Below, one piece after another: positions 1-8,896 of a stretch of 44,634 nucleotides of DNA. The DNA is from an uncultured Roseburia sp. (lineage in GTDB: Bacteria > Bacillota > Clostridia > Lachnospirales > Lachnospiraceae). The notes under the pieces were generated by a model. That model did no database searches. It was not told the origin of the DNA and worked only from the letters and a program-made list of their open reading frames with translations. The position numbers and the translations under genes were made by a program. The stretch is taken from the NCBI GenBank assembly GCA_947088675.1, contig CAMUHN010000019.1:1-44634 (forward strand), written 5' to 3'. How positions within the stretch are numbered: position 1 is the stretch's first letter; each line of letters starts with the position of its first letter.

Positions 1-971
1 AAATTTATTGCAAGGCGACAAACAAAATTTTAAATGAGAAAAACACCATCGCCCTTGTCAATAAGGATCAGATCTATGCATACGGCGATGATGCCTATGC
101 GATGTATGAAAAAGCGCCTGAGGAAATTCAGGTTACTTTTCCGGTTGCAGGCGGAGTCATTGCGGATTTAAATAATCTGCAGAATATGCTGCAGATTTAT
201 CTGGAAAAAAATCTGAAAGGAAAAATGCGCGGCGCGGAATTTATCGTAGCCGTGCCGACGGATATCACAGAGGTTGAAAAAAAAGCTTTTTTTGATATTT
301 TTTACCGCAGCAGATTAAAGCCAAAGAGCGTACTTTTGTGCGAAAAGCCGATTGCGGACGCGGTGGGGTTAGGACTTGACGTCAATGAACCGACCGGCGT
401 TATGGTCGTGGATATCGGGGCGGATACGACAGAAATTTCCGTAATTTCACTGGGAGGCCTTGTCTTAAGCGATCTTTTGCATGCGGGAGGCAATCGTATC
501 GACGAGTCAATTATCACCTACGTCAAGCGCAAATACAATCTTGTGATCGGACAGAAAACCGCACAGGGTATGAAAGAAAATCTTGGCTCCGGCATTGCCG
601 GAAATAAAGAGTCCATGGTTGTAGTCGGACGCGATCTGGTCAGCGGTCTGCCAATTGAAAAAGAAATGACAGGCGAAGTTGTCTATGAGGCGATCAAGGA
701 CAATTTGAATACCATATGCAATTCCATTAAAATGATACTGGAAAAAACGCCTCCGGAACTGGCAAAAGATATTATTCATTCCGGAATCTATATTACAGGC
801 GGAAGTTCACAGATCCATGACCTGGATCAGCTGTTTACCTCTATCACCGGTATCCGCATCAATACATGCGAAGAGCCGGAAGAGTGTGTGGTGCGCGGAC
901 TGGTAAAAATTGTATCCGACAATAAATTCAGGCATCTTGCATACAGCATGAGAAGCCGAATCTTAATATAG
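1..971 (+). CDS. mreB: Rod shape-determining protein MreB-like, 5' partial
   Basis: Actin-like ATPase that forms membrane-associated filaments and guides the lateral-wall synthesis machinery. The open frame runs in from the left edge (first whole codon at 3), so roughly the first 15-20 residues with the phosphate-1 loop are missing. Visible landmarks are the segment IYCKATNKILNEKNTIAL, typical of MreB strands 2 and 3, the phosphate-2 loop near 411, LGGLVLSDLLHAGG after it, and a C-terminal ITGGSSQI adenosine-site motif. The phosphate-2 loop reads DIGADTTE, whereas canonical MreB has DIGGGTTE. The MreC gene follows after 19 bases, which fixes the context as an mreBCD operon. The divergent loop suggests a paralogue or derived MreB; the family call is firm, nucleotide hydrolysis is not certain. 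Confidence 0.9.
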   Translation, partial: IYCKATNKILNEKNTIALVNKDQIYAYGDDAYAMYEKAPEEIQVTFPVAGGVIADLNNLQNMLQIYLEKNLKGKMRGAEFIVAVPTDITEVEKKAFFDIFYRSRLKPKSVLLCEKPIADAVGLGLDVNEPTGVMVVDIGADTTEISVISLGGLVLSDLLHAGGNRIDESIITYVKRKYNLVIGQKTAQGMKENLGSGIAGNKESMVVVGRDLVSGLPIEKEMTGEVVYEAIKDNLNTICNSIKMILEKTPPELAKDIIHSGIYITGGSSQIHDLDQLFTSITGIRINTCEEPEECVVRGLVKIVSDNKFRHLAYSMRSRILI

Positions 972-990
972 ATCTGAGGTTTTGTAAAGA

Positions 991-1848
991 ATGAGGAGAA
1001 AAGCAAAGTTTTCAATTCCGGTCAGATACATCCTGCTCGTGATGACAGGAATCTGTATCATCGCCATGCTGCTCGGATTTACGCTGAATATATCAGGCGG
1101 CCCGTTAAACGAGGTGGCAGGGTATGTCTTTATTCCGATGCAGCGCGGAATCAACACGGTCGGATTGTGGATGTCGGATAAATCCGACAATTTAAAAAAA
1201 TTAAGCGAAGTTATGGAGGAAAACGAAGAATTACAGCGAAAAGTTGACGAACTTACATCAGAACTGAATACCATAAAACTGGAACAGTATGAACTGGAAA
1301 ATCTGCGCCAGCTGTTTGACCTGGATCAGAAATATCCCAGTTATGACAAAGTCGCGGCAAATGTGATCGGCAAGGACGGCGGAAACTGGTTTCATAATTT
1401 TACCATTGACAAGGGTTCGGAGGACGGGATTGAAGTCGATATGAATGTGATCGCCGGCAGCGGGCTTGTCGGAATTGTGACGTCTGTCGGTCCAAATTAT
1501 GCAAAAGTATCGTCCATTATCAATGACAACCGCAAAGTCAGCGGTATGGTCACTACGACATCGGATAATATGACAGTAAGCGGCAGTCTTCTCAGCATGA
1601 ATGAAAATATGGTGATTGATTTTACCGGTTTAAATGACAGGGAAGAAAAAGTCGCGGTCGGGGATCCTGTTGTCACATCCTATATTTCCGACCAGTATCA
1701 ACAGGGCATTTTAATCGGATATATCAGCAGTCTGACAAAGGATGCAAACAATCTGACAATGTCCGGAACCATTACGCCTGCCGTAGATTTCGAACATATT
1801 CACGAGGTGCTTGTGATCTTAAATAAAAAACAGAGTACACAAAATTAG
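991..1848 (+). CDS. mreC: Rod shape-determining protein MreC
   Basis: MreC is a bitopic scaffold that links MreB filaments to PBP2 and RodA in the elongasome. The 285-residue product has a basic N-terminus, one membrane segment at about residues 10-30, a coiled coil at about 65-110 rich in Glu and Leu heptads, and then the two beta-barrel domains of the family (WFHNFTIDKGSEDGI and VAGSGLVGIV-like segments are visible). Length is normal. It lies between mreB and mreD, with 12 bases before mreD, so the three are surely one transcript. The ATG start is preceded by a GAGG about 11 bases upstream. Confidence 0.95.
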   Translation: MRRKAKFSIPVRYILLVMTGICIIAMLLGFTLNISGGPLNEVAGYVFIPMQRGINTVGLWMSDKSDNLKKLSEVMEENEELQRKVDELTSELNTIKLEQYELENLRQLFDLDQKYPSYDKVAANVIGKDGGNWFHNFTIDKGSEDGIEVDMNVIAGSGLVGIVTSVGPNYAKVSSIINDNRKVSGMVTTTSDNMTVSGSLLSMNENMVIDFTGLNDREEKVAVGDPVVTSYISDQYQQGILIGYISSLTKDANNLTMSGTITPAVDFEHIHEVLVILNKKQSTQN

Positions 1849-1860
1849 ACAGGGGTTGCT

Positions 1861-2379
1861 ATGAGAAGAAAAATCATCGTTGCGCTTATTATTATCATCT
1901 GTTATCTTTTGCAGACCACTGTGTTTCCGTCACTGGCATTTGCCTCGATCACGCCGAATCTTATGATTGTCGCCGTCTCTTCTTTCGGTTTTATGCGCGG
2001 CAGAAAAGAAGGTCTTTGGATCGGTTTTTTCTGCGGTTTGCTGCTTGACATTTTTAACGGGAGTATTTTAGGGTTTTATGCGCTGCTTTATATGTACATC
2101 GGATATACGAACGGAATGTTCCGCAAGCTTTTTTATCCGGAGGACATTAAGCTGCCGATCCTGCTGATCTCCGCAAGCGATCTTTCTGTCAATCTGCTGG
2201 TTTATTTTTTTATGTTTCTGTTTCGAAACCGCTATAATTTTGAATATTATTTTCTGCATCTGATGGTTCCGGAACTTGTATATACTATGATTATAACGGT
2301 GATTTTATACACGCTTTTGTTAAAGATTAACCGGAAACTTGAAGTGTCTGAAAAAAGGAGTGCAAGTAAGTTTGTTTAA
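1861..2379 (+). CDS. mreD: Rod shape-determining protein MreD
   Basis: Small polytopic membrane protein of the elongasome. The 172-residue sequence is almost entirely hydrophobic, with about five membrane segments and the family-typical stretch GLWIGFFCGLLLDIFNG around residues 50-70. An AGGGG precedes the ATG by a few bases. Its last codons overlap the start of the penicillin-binding protein gene, implying translational coupling. The sequence is poorly conserved across species, so position directly after mreC contributes strongly to the call. Confidence 0.92.
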   Translation: MRRKIIVALIIIICYLLQTTVFPSLAFASITPNLMIVAVSSFGFMRGRKEGLWIGFFCGLLLDIFNGSILGFYALLYMYIGYTNGMFRKLFYPEDIKLPILLISASDLSVNLLVYFFMFLFRNRYNFEYYFLHLMVPELVYTMIITVILYTLLLKINRKLEVSEKRSASKFV

Positions 2380-5197
2380 AAATATCAGAGAAGTATTTCA
2401 TATGATCATCAAGTCCCGTCTACTGATTGCAACAGTGCTGATGATAACACTGTTTAGTCTTCTGCTCTGGAGAGTCTTTTATCTTCAGATTGTAAACGGG
2501 GCGTCTTATCAGGATAATTACACGCTTCGCATCGTAAAAGAACGTACCTTAAACAGTACGAGAGGTAATATTTTCGATCGAAACGGTAAACTGTTGGCTT
2601 ATAATGAGCTGTCTTACTCTATCACAATCGAAGATAACGGAACATACAGTTCCACAGATCAAAAAAACAAACAGCTGAACGCAGAAATCGCTCAGATTAT
2701 CACTGCATTGGAACGCAACGGAGATTCCATTACAAATGAATTTCGTATTGATTACGACGAGGGCGCGGGATATCGTTTTAATGTGGACGGCACGGCAAGA
2801 AAACGTTTTATCGCCGATGTATACGGGAAAAAATCGTTTGATCAGCTGGAATATGATAAAAAACTGGGATACAATACAGCGGAGGCAAGTGAAGATCAGA
2901 TCATGGAATATCTGATGGACGAATATGGTCTGGAAGGAGAATATGATGCGCGTATGGCATACCAGATCGCAGTGATTCGTTATGCCATGGCTCAGAACGC
3001 ATTTCAGAAATACATCGTCACAACAGTTGCATCCAACATATCGGAAGAGTCGGTGGCCTATATCAGCGAGCACAGCTATGAGCTGCAGGGTGTGGAAGTC
3101 ATTGACGACACCATACGCAAATACAATGACAGCATTTATTTTACCTCAATCATTGGCTATACCGGAAAAATTTCCGAAAAAGAATATGAAAAGCTTTCTG
3201 CCGAAGATCCCAGCTATAACTCAAACGATATTGTCGGAAAAGGCGGAATCGAACAGTATATGGATGCTGAGTTAAAAGGGCAGAAAGGCTATGAAAAACT
3301 TTATGCCGATCATATGGGCAAAGTGCTTAAGGTGATCGAACACGAAGAACCAAAAGCCGGAAATGACGTCTATCTTTCGATTGACAGCGAGCTTCAGATT
3401 GCAGTATATAATTTACTGGAACAGGAGATAGCCGGCATTGTCTATGCAAATATTGAAAATCCATCCTCCGATATCAACATTCCGATTACGGATGTTTACT
3501 TTGCATTGATTGACAACAATGTAATTGATTTTTCGCATTTTAAAGAACCGGACGCCTCGGAGACGGAACGGCTTGTACAGCAGATTTTTTCCGCCAGACA
3601 GCAGGAAGTGATCGACAGTCTGCAGCGTGAAATGAATGGGGCAAATGCGACTGCTTTATCGGATCTGCCGGAAGAATTTCAGGATTATTTTACTTATATT
3701 ATCAAATATTTAAAAGAATCTTCGATTCTTAACACAGCAAGCATTGATACGGGAGACGAAACTTATATCAAATGGCAGGCCGGTTCCATCAGTCCGCAGG
3801 AATATTTAAATTATGCCATTACGAAAAACTGGATTGATATCACAAATTTTACAGTAGAAGAAAAATATGCGGATTCGACTGAGATTTACGGCGCGTTATG
3901 TGAAGCGATCTGGGAGGAGATCCGACAGAGCGAGAAATTTTCAAAGATTATCTATCAATATCTGATCGACAGCGGTACGGTCAGCGGCAGGCATCTTTGT
4001 CTTATTTTATTCGACCAGAATATTTTAAATTATGATGCCGATGAGATCGCCGCCTTAGAAAGCGGTTCTACCGGCGCTGCCGGGTTTATCAAACAGAAAG
4101 TGAAAGCGCTTGAAATCACGCCTGCGCAGCTTGCGCTTGATCCCTGCTCCGGTTCCTGCGTTGTTACCGATGTCACAACGGGAGAACTGCTTGCACTTGT
4201 CAGCTATCCCGGATACGACGGCAACCGTCTGGCAAATACGGTAGACTCGGAATACTTTAATCGTCTGCAAAACGACAAATCTCTGCCGCAGTACAATTAT
4301 GCGACACAGGAGAGTATTGCGCCCGGTTCTACTTTTAAAATGGTAATCGCTACTGCGGGTCTTGCTGAGGGCTGTATTGACATCAATGAGACGATCGTTG
4401 ACCGGGGAGAATACGAAAATGTCAGCAATAAACCGAAATGCTGGGCTTTTCCTTCCAATCACGGAGCGATTAACGTGGCGGAAGCGCTGCGTCATTCGTG
4501 CAACTACTTTTTTTATGAAGTCGGTTACAGGCTCAGTACAAATAATTATACAACCGGATATGATGCGGAACTCGGCATCAGTAAAATACAGAAATACGCC
4601 TCTATGTTTGGTTTTGATCAAAAAACCGGCATTGAGATCGATGAGCGCGATCCGCATATCGTAGACGATTTTCCGGTTATGGGCGCGATCGGGCAGGGGA
4701 ACAACTCGTTTACAACTGTGCAGCTGGGACGCTATGTAACTGCAGTTGCAAATCGCGGTACCGTCTACAATTATACGCTGTTGAACCGTATTGAGGATTC
4801 CGACGGAAATGTAATCAAAACATATGAGCCGACGATACATGACAATGTGGATGTATTAGGAGACGGCGAGTGGGACACAATCCAATCCGGCATGAAGATG
4901 GTTGTTGAAAATTTAAGGGCTTTTAAAGATTTTCCGGTTTCGGTTGCCGGAAAGACCGGTACTGCCCAGCAGATCCCGACAAGACCAAACCATGCGGTAT
5001 TCGTCGGTTACGCGCCGTATGAAAATCCCAGAATTTCCATTGCAACCCGTATTGCTTACGGGTATACGTCCCATAACGCAGCGGAACTGTCAAGACAGGT
5101 GTTTTCCTATTATTTTGATGTGGAGGATGAAAAAGAACTGTTAAGCAGACAGGCTGCAACGATCGAATCTGCGGGAGCGAATGAATTTGCCGATTAA
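2372..5197 (+). CDS. mrdA: Penicillin-binding protein 2 (MrdA type), extended form
   Basis: Class B transpeptidase that crosslinks peptidoglycan during elongation, working with RodA. A TTG start at 2372 is chosen because GGAG at 2357-2360 lies 11 bases before it; earlier in-frame candidates overlap or precede that site. The 941-residue product has an N-terminal anchor (about 12-35), the dimerisation domain with the family motif RGNIFDRNGKLLA, and a transpeptidase domain with STFK (Ser653, Lys656), SCN (709-711) and KTG (861-863). Usual MrdA length is 600-700 residues. The extra length is a segment of roughly 235 residues at about 355-590, between the strand SIDSELQIAVYNLL and the start of the catalytic domain. 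It has no motif recognised here. All catalytic motifs are intact. Confidence 0.93.
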   Translation: MFKNIREVFHMIIKSRLLIATVLMITLFSLLLWRVFYLQIVNGASYQDNYTLRIVKERTLNSTRGNIFDRNGKLLAYNELSYSITIEDNGTYSSTDQKNKQLNAEIAQIITALERNGDSITNEFRIDYDEGAGYRFNVDGTARKRFIADVYGKKSFDQLEYDKKLGYNTAEASEDQIMEYLMDEYGLEGEYDARMAYQIAVIRYAMAQNAFQKYIVTTVASNISEESVAYISEHSYELQGVEVIDDTIRKYNDSIYFTSIIGYTGKISEKEYEKLSAEDPSYNSNDIVGKGGIEQYMDAELKGQKGYEKLYADHMGKVLKVIEHEEPKAGNDVYLSIDSELQIAVYNLLEQEIAGIVYANIENPSSDINIPITDVYFALIDNNVIDFSHFKEPDASETERLVQQIFSARQQEVIDSLQREMNGANATALSDLPEEFQDYFTYIIKYLKESSILNTASIDTGDETYIKWQAGSISPQEYLNYAITKNWIDITNFTVEEKYADSTEIYGALCEAIWEEIRQSEKFSKIIYQYLIDSGTVSGRHLCLILFDQNILNYDADEIAALESGSTGAAGFIKQKVKALEITPAQLALDPCSGSCVVTDVTTGELLALVSYPGYDGNRLANTVDSEYFNRLQNDKSLPQYNYATQESIAPGSTFKMVIATAGLAEGCIDINETIVDRGEYENVSNKPKCWAFPSNHGAINVAEALRHSCNYFFYEVGYRLSTNNYTTGYDAELGISKIQKYASMFGFDQKTGIEIDERDPHIVDDFPVMGAIGQGNNSFTTVQLGRYVTAVANRGTVYNYTLLNRIEDSDGNVIKTYEPTIHDNVDVLGDGEWDTIQSGMKMVVENLRAFKDFPVSVAGKTGTAQQIPTRPNHAVFVGYAPYENPRISIATRIAYGYTSHNAAELSRQVFSYYFDVEDEKELLSRQAATIESAGANEFAD

Positions 5198-5237
5198 ATC
5201 GGTTTGATTCATAAATAAAAAACAGGAGGTCTTTCTA

Positions 5238-6044
5238 ATGAGTGAAGTAATCACTTTTACTTCAGGAAAAGGCGGCGTTGGCAAAACGACTACGACAGCC
5301 AACGTCGGCGTAGGACTTTCACTGTTAGATAAAAAAGTAGTATTGGTAGATACCGATATCGGCTTAAGAAATCTCGATGTAGTCATGGGACTGGAAAACC
5401 GGATTTTGTATAATCTGGTCGACATTTTAAGCGGCAGATGCCGGATGAAACAGGCCGTAATCAAGGATAAGCGTTATCCGAATCTGTCGATTATCCCATC
5501 GTCCTGTTCCAAAGGGGCGTCAGAAAACTTAAACGAGAAACAGATGAAATCGCTGATCGACGATTTACGAAAAGAATTTGATTATATACTGATCGACAGC
5601 CCTGCAGGAATTGACCATGGTTTCGATCTTGCGATTGCAGAGGCCGACCGTGCCATTGTTGTGACGACGCCTCAGGTAGCCGCCATACATGACGCCGACT
5701 GCGTTTTGCAGATTCTGCGCAGAAAAAAAATAAAAAAAATCAATCTGCTGATTAACTGTTTTAAACGGCAGATGGTAAAAGACGGGGATATGCTGGATGT
5801 CAATGATATCTGCGAGCTCCTGGAAGCGGATTTGACAGGCGTTGTTTTGGAGGATGAGGCAATTGTTATTTCACAGAACCATGGTGAGCCGGTCATGGGA
5901 AAACATTCCGTTTCCGAGGAATGTTATCTGAATATAGCAAGGAGACTGACAGGGGAGGAGCTTCCGATTCCGGATTATATCAAGCGAAAAAGTATTTTCT
6001 CCCGTATATTTTTTCATAAAAGCAGCGCCGGAAAGCTGGTGTGA
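5238..6044 (+). CDS. minD: Septum site-determining ATPase MinD
   Basis: ParA/MinD family ATPase that cycles on the membrane and restricts Z-ring position. The deviant Walker A motif GKGGVGKTT is at residues 10-18 (Lys11 signature, Lys16), with VDTDIGLRNLDVVMGLENR switch I and a DSPAG switch II. The C-terminus carries an amphipathic basic helix (KRKSIFSRIFF) suited to membrane binding. An AGGAGG stands 8 bases before the ATG. The gene follows mrdA by 40 bases and overlaps minE by position. The minC gene that usually precedes minD is absent here; MinD family identity is otherwise clear. Confidence 0.96.
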   Translation: MSEVITFTSGKGGVGKTTTTANVGVGLSLLDKKVVLVDTDIGLRNLDVVMGLENRILYNLVDILSGRCRMKQAVIKDKRYPNLSIIPSSCSKGASENLNEKQMKSLIDDLRKEFDYILIDSPAGIDHGFDLAIAEADRAIVVTTPQVAAIHDADCVLQILRRKKIKKINLLINCFKRQMVKDGDMLDVNDICELLEADLTGVVLEDEAIVISQNHGEPVMGKHSVSEECYLNIARRLTGEELPIPDYIKRKSIFSRIFFHKSSAGKLV

Positions 6045-6046
6045 CC

Positions 6047-6304
6047 ATGTTATGGATGTTTGGACGGGAGAGCATGTGGAGTAAAAACCGCAGAATGCAC
6101 ACTTCCAAAAATATTGCAAAAGAGCGTCTCCGGCTCATGATGGATGTACAAAGGCAGAAGCTGGATGAGGAAGTCCTGATACAGATTCGCAAAGAGATCA
6201 GCGGTGTCATTACAAAATATGTAGACATTGAACCACAGAATATTGAAGTGAAAGTGATATTAAAGGATTACAAAAAGAGAGAAACTTATGTGGAAACAAT
6301 ATAA
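6047..6304 (+). CDS. minE: Cell division topological specificity factor MinE
   Basis: MinE stimulates MinD ATPase and drives pole-to-pole or ring dynamics. The 85-residue product contains the segment SKNIAKERLRLMMDVQR, typical of the anti-MinCD helix, followed by the beta-rich topological domain. The start is ambiguous: ATG at 6047 and 6056 and GTG at 6041 are all in frame and no strong ribosome site is visible, so translation is probably coupled to the minD stop at 6042-6044. The 3' end overlaps rodA by 17 bases. Short length matches the family. Confidence 0.9.
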   Translation: MLWMFGRESMWSKNRRMHTSKNIAKERLRLMMDVQRQKLDEEVLIQIRKEISGVITKYVDIEPQNIEVKVILKDYKKRETYVETI

Positions 6305-7403
6305 ACTGCGCAATTATAAATTTGCATTGATACTGTTTGTCGTTGTATTAAATGTAATAGGAATACTTTTAATAGGCAGCGCCAGCCCAGGCGACCAGAA
6401 AAAGCAGCTGATCGGCATGATCTCCGGCTTGTGTATTATGTTCGTGATTTCGCTGATTGATTACAGTTTTATTCTGAAGTTTTCCTGGCTGATCTACCTG
6501 TTTTCGCTTGCCATGCTGGTACTTGTCTTTGTGGCGGGCGATAATGCGAAAGGAGCACAGAGATGGTTTGAGATCGGCGGATTCCGTTTTCAGCCCTCGG
6601 AGCTTGCAAAAGTACTGCTGATTCTGTTTTTCGCATACTTTTTTATGAAATACGAGGAAACACTAAATACAGTAAAGATAATCAGCCTGGCGCTTGTCCT
6701 GGTTGGTATTCCGCTGGCAATGATCGCTTTACAGCCGAATCTCTCAATGACCATAATGATTGCGCTGATATTTTATTCGATCCTTTTTGCGGCGGGTTTA
6801 AATTACAAAGTTGTGGTCGGCGTATTGGTAACCTGTATACCGGCATTTATGGTGTTGCTGTCATTGATTATCCAGGATAAGTTTCCTCTGATACGCCCTT
6901 ATCAGATTGGACGTATCATGGGATGGCTCTATCCGAACGACTATCCGGATATCGCATATCAGCAGCAAAATTCGATTATGGCAATCGGTTCCGGTCAGCT
7001 CTTCGGAAAAGGGTTAAATACAACAGATCCGACGTCTGTGAAAAACGGCAAATTTATTCTGGAACCGCAGAATGATTTTATATTTGCAGTAGCGGGAGAA
7101 GAACTGGGATTTGCGGGGACAGCCGTAATTATTCTGCTCTTGCTTTTCATCACATTAGAGTGTATATTTATTGCCAGAAAGGCAAAAGATACGGCAGGGT
7201 ATCTGATCTGCTGCGGAGTAGCGGCGATGATCGGATTTCAGAGCTTTGTAAATATTGGGGTTGCAAGCGGGCTACTGCCGAATACCGGTGTCACATTGCC
7301 TTTTGTCAGCTATGGATTGACATCACTGTGGTCTTTATATATAGGAATAGGTTTTGTTTTAAATGTAGGGCTGCAGCCGAAAAAATACTATGAGAGGGTA
7401 TGA
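6288..7403 (+). CDS. rodA: Peptidoglycan glycosyltransferase RodA (SEDS family)
   Basis: Polytopic SEDS glycan polymerase of the elongasome, the partner of PBP2. The 371-residue protein has about ten membrane segments. Signature stretches are GAQRWFEIGGFRFQPSELAK around residue 90, the loop with QQQNSIMAIGSGQLFGKGL, ENDFIFA-like QNDFIFAVAGEELGF, and the C-terminal PNTGVTLPFVSYG. These are shared with FtsW and SpoVE, but location with mreBCD and mrdA supports RodA. The ATG lies inside minE and the stop overlaps the next gene by four bases, so translation is coupled on both sides. Confidence 0.93.
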   Translation: MWKQYKLRNYKFALILFVVVLNVIGILLIGSASPGDQKKQLIGMISGLCIMFVISLIDYSFILKFSWLIYLFSLAMLVLVFVAGDNAKGAQRWFEIGGFRFQPSELAKVLLILFFAYFFMKYEETLNTVKIISLALVLVGIPLAMIALQPNLSMTIMIALIFYSILFAAGLNYKVVVGVLVTCIPAFMVLLSLIIQDKFPLIRPYQIGRIMGWLYPNDYPDIAYQQQNSIMAIGSGQLFGKGLNTTDPTSVKNGKFILEPQNDFIFAVAGEELGFAGTAVIILLLLFITLECIFIARKAKDTAGYLICCGVAAMIGFQSFVNIGVASGLLPNTGVTLPFVSYGLTSLWSLYIGIGFVLNVGLQPKKYYERV

Positions 7404-7804
7404 TAACTATGAATATCGGACTAATCGCACATGACTCAAAGAAAAAACTGATGCAGAATTTTTGTATCGCATACCGGGGGATTTTATGTAAACATGAGCT
7501 TTTTGCAACCGGAACAACCGGAAGGCTGATTGAGGAAGTCACAAACTTAAGCGTTCATAAACACCTCGCAGGTCATCTGGGCGGGGCACAGCAGTTATCT
7601 GCACAGATCGAACAAAATGAGATAGATCTTGTCATTTTCCTGCGTGACCCGCTGACGCCAAAGTCGCATGAACCGGATGTAAACAATGCGGTAAAAATAT
7701 GCGATACATATAATATTCCATTGGCAACCAACCTTGCGACGGCAGAACTATTGATTAAATCATTAGACAGAGGAGATTTGGAGTGGCGTGAAATATACAA
7801 ATAG
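7400..7804 (+). CDS. mgsA: Methylglyoxal synthase
   Basis: Converts dihydroxyacetone phosphate to methylglyoxal and phosphate, a bypass that relieves phosphosugar stress. The 134-residue sequence shows NIGLIAHDSKK at the N-terminus, the phosphate-binding TGTTG near residue 37, GGAQQ, and the IDLVIFLRDPL catalytic aspartate region, then PLATNLATAE. An ATG at 7400 overlaps the rodA stop; an alternative ATG at 7409 gives MNIGL. The gene is a metabolic member inside an envelope operon. Its 3' end overlaps the carboxypeptidase gene by 17 bases. Confidence 0.95.
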   Translation: MITMNIGLIAHDSKKKLMQNFCIAYRGILCKHELFATGTTGRLIEEVTNLSVHKHLAGHLGGAQQLSAQIEQNEIDLVIFLRDPLTPKSHEPDVNNAVKICDTYNIPLATNLATAELLIKSLDRGDLEWREIYK

Positions 7805-8780
7805 AAAACAGGCAGCCTGTCTGATGCTGGCTCTTTTTCTGGTATCCGGATGCGGCAGCAAAAAAGTAGAACTGGAACGTCCGTATGACATGTATACTAT
7901 GGAAATCGCAGGTGTTGCAGGAAATTCAGGCAGTACGGATTCCGATGCGCAGAACGCATTCTTTTCGAACGGACTGTGTGTGACGGATGATGTGCAGATC
8001 GGTACAGATGCGACAACATCTCAGGTTGCAGCCGGCGCCGGCGTTTTTAATCTGGCGACAAAAGAAGTGACCTACGCCAAAAATATCTTTGCAAAACTTT
8101 ATCCGGCAAGCACGACCAAAATTCTAACAGCATATATGGCTTTAAAATATTGTGACGACCTGGATGCAACGGTAACAGTCAGTGAACATGCAGCCGATCA
8201 GGCTGCAGATTCATCTGTCTGCGGGCTGAATGCAGGCGATACCGTAAGTATACGTACTCTGTTATATGGTCTGATGCTGCGCAGCGGCAATGATGCCGCA
8301 ATTGTTCTGGCAGAACAGATTTCCGGCAGTGAAGAAGCATTTGCAGAACGGATGAACCAGGAGGCGCTTTTGCTTGGCGCGTCGCAGTCACATTTTGTCA
8401 ATCCAAACGGTCTGCCGGACGAAAACCATTATACATCGGTTTATGACCTTTATCTGATGTTTCAGGCCGCGATTGCAGACGAACGTTTTGTTGAACTGAT
8501 CAGCGCCAAAAGTTATGAGGCCTCCTATACGGACGCGCAGGGCGCTGCAGTCACAAAAACATGGGAAAATACAAATCAGTATTTTGTCGGATATGCTACG
8601 GCGCCGGAAGGCGTTACTGTAATCGGCGGCAAAACCGGTACCACAAAAGCAGCCGGTCTGTGCCTGGTCTTATATGCAAAAAATGTAAAAGGGGAACCTG
8701 TGATTTCAATTGTGATGAAAGCAGACGGAAAATCGGATTTATATCTGCTGATGAATGAGATGTTAAAAGATTTCAGTTAA
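7788..8780 (+). CDS. D-alanyl-D-alanine carboxypeptidase, lipoprotein form
   Basis: Low-molecular-weight penicillin-binding protein that trims the terminal D-Ala of peptidoglycan stem peptides. GTG start at 7788, with AGGAG about 12 bases upstream. The N-terminus is a lipoprotein signal ending in the lipobox LVSGC (Cys22), so the enzyme is probably lipid-anchored outside the membrane. The peptidase S11 motifs are STTK (Ser108, Lys111), SGN (166-168) and KTG (282-284). The 330-residue length is short for DacA because the C-terminal PBP5-type domain and amphipathic anchor are missing; the lipid anchor would replace them. Last gene of the operon that starts upstream of mreB. Confidence 0.9.
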   Translation: MKYTNRKQAACLMLALFLVSGCGSKKVELERPYDMYTMEIAGVAGNSGSTDSDAQNAFFSNGLCVTDDVQIGTDATTSQVAAGAGVFNLATKEVTYAKNIFAKLYPASTTKILTAYMALKYCDDLDATVTVSEHAADQAADSSVCGLNAGDTVSIRTLLYGLMLRSGNDAAIVLAEQISGSEEAFAERMNQEALLLGASQSHFVNPNGLPDENHYTSVYDLYLMFQAAIADERFVELISAKSYEASYTDAQGAAVTKTWENTNQYFVGYATAPEGVTVIGGKTGTTKAAGLCLVLYAKNVKGEPVISIVMKADGKSDLYLLMNEMLKDFS

Positions 8781-8814
8781 GAGAAAAGAAAAACAGAAAA
8801 AGAGAGAATAGTAG

Positions 8815-8843
8815 TTGTAATTTTACTGTATTTATACTATAAT
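8815..8843 (+). promoter_or_regulatory. Sigma-A promoter for the small P-loop gene
   Basis: TTGTAA at 8815-8820 and TATAAT at 8838-8843 are separated by exactly 17 bases. The following gene starts 54 bases downstream, so it has its own promoter and is not merely a read-through tail of the mre-min operon. Confidence 0.7.
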
Positions 8844-8896
8844 TTATGTCATAAGCAATAGGAGCGATACAATCAGACATACAGGAGGAAATGACA

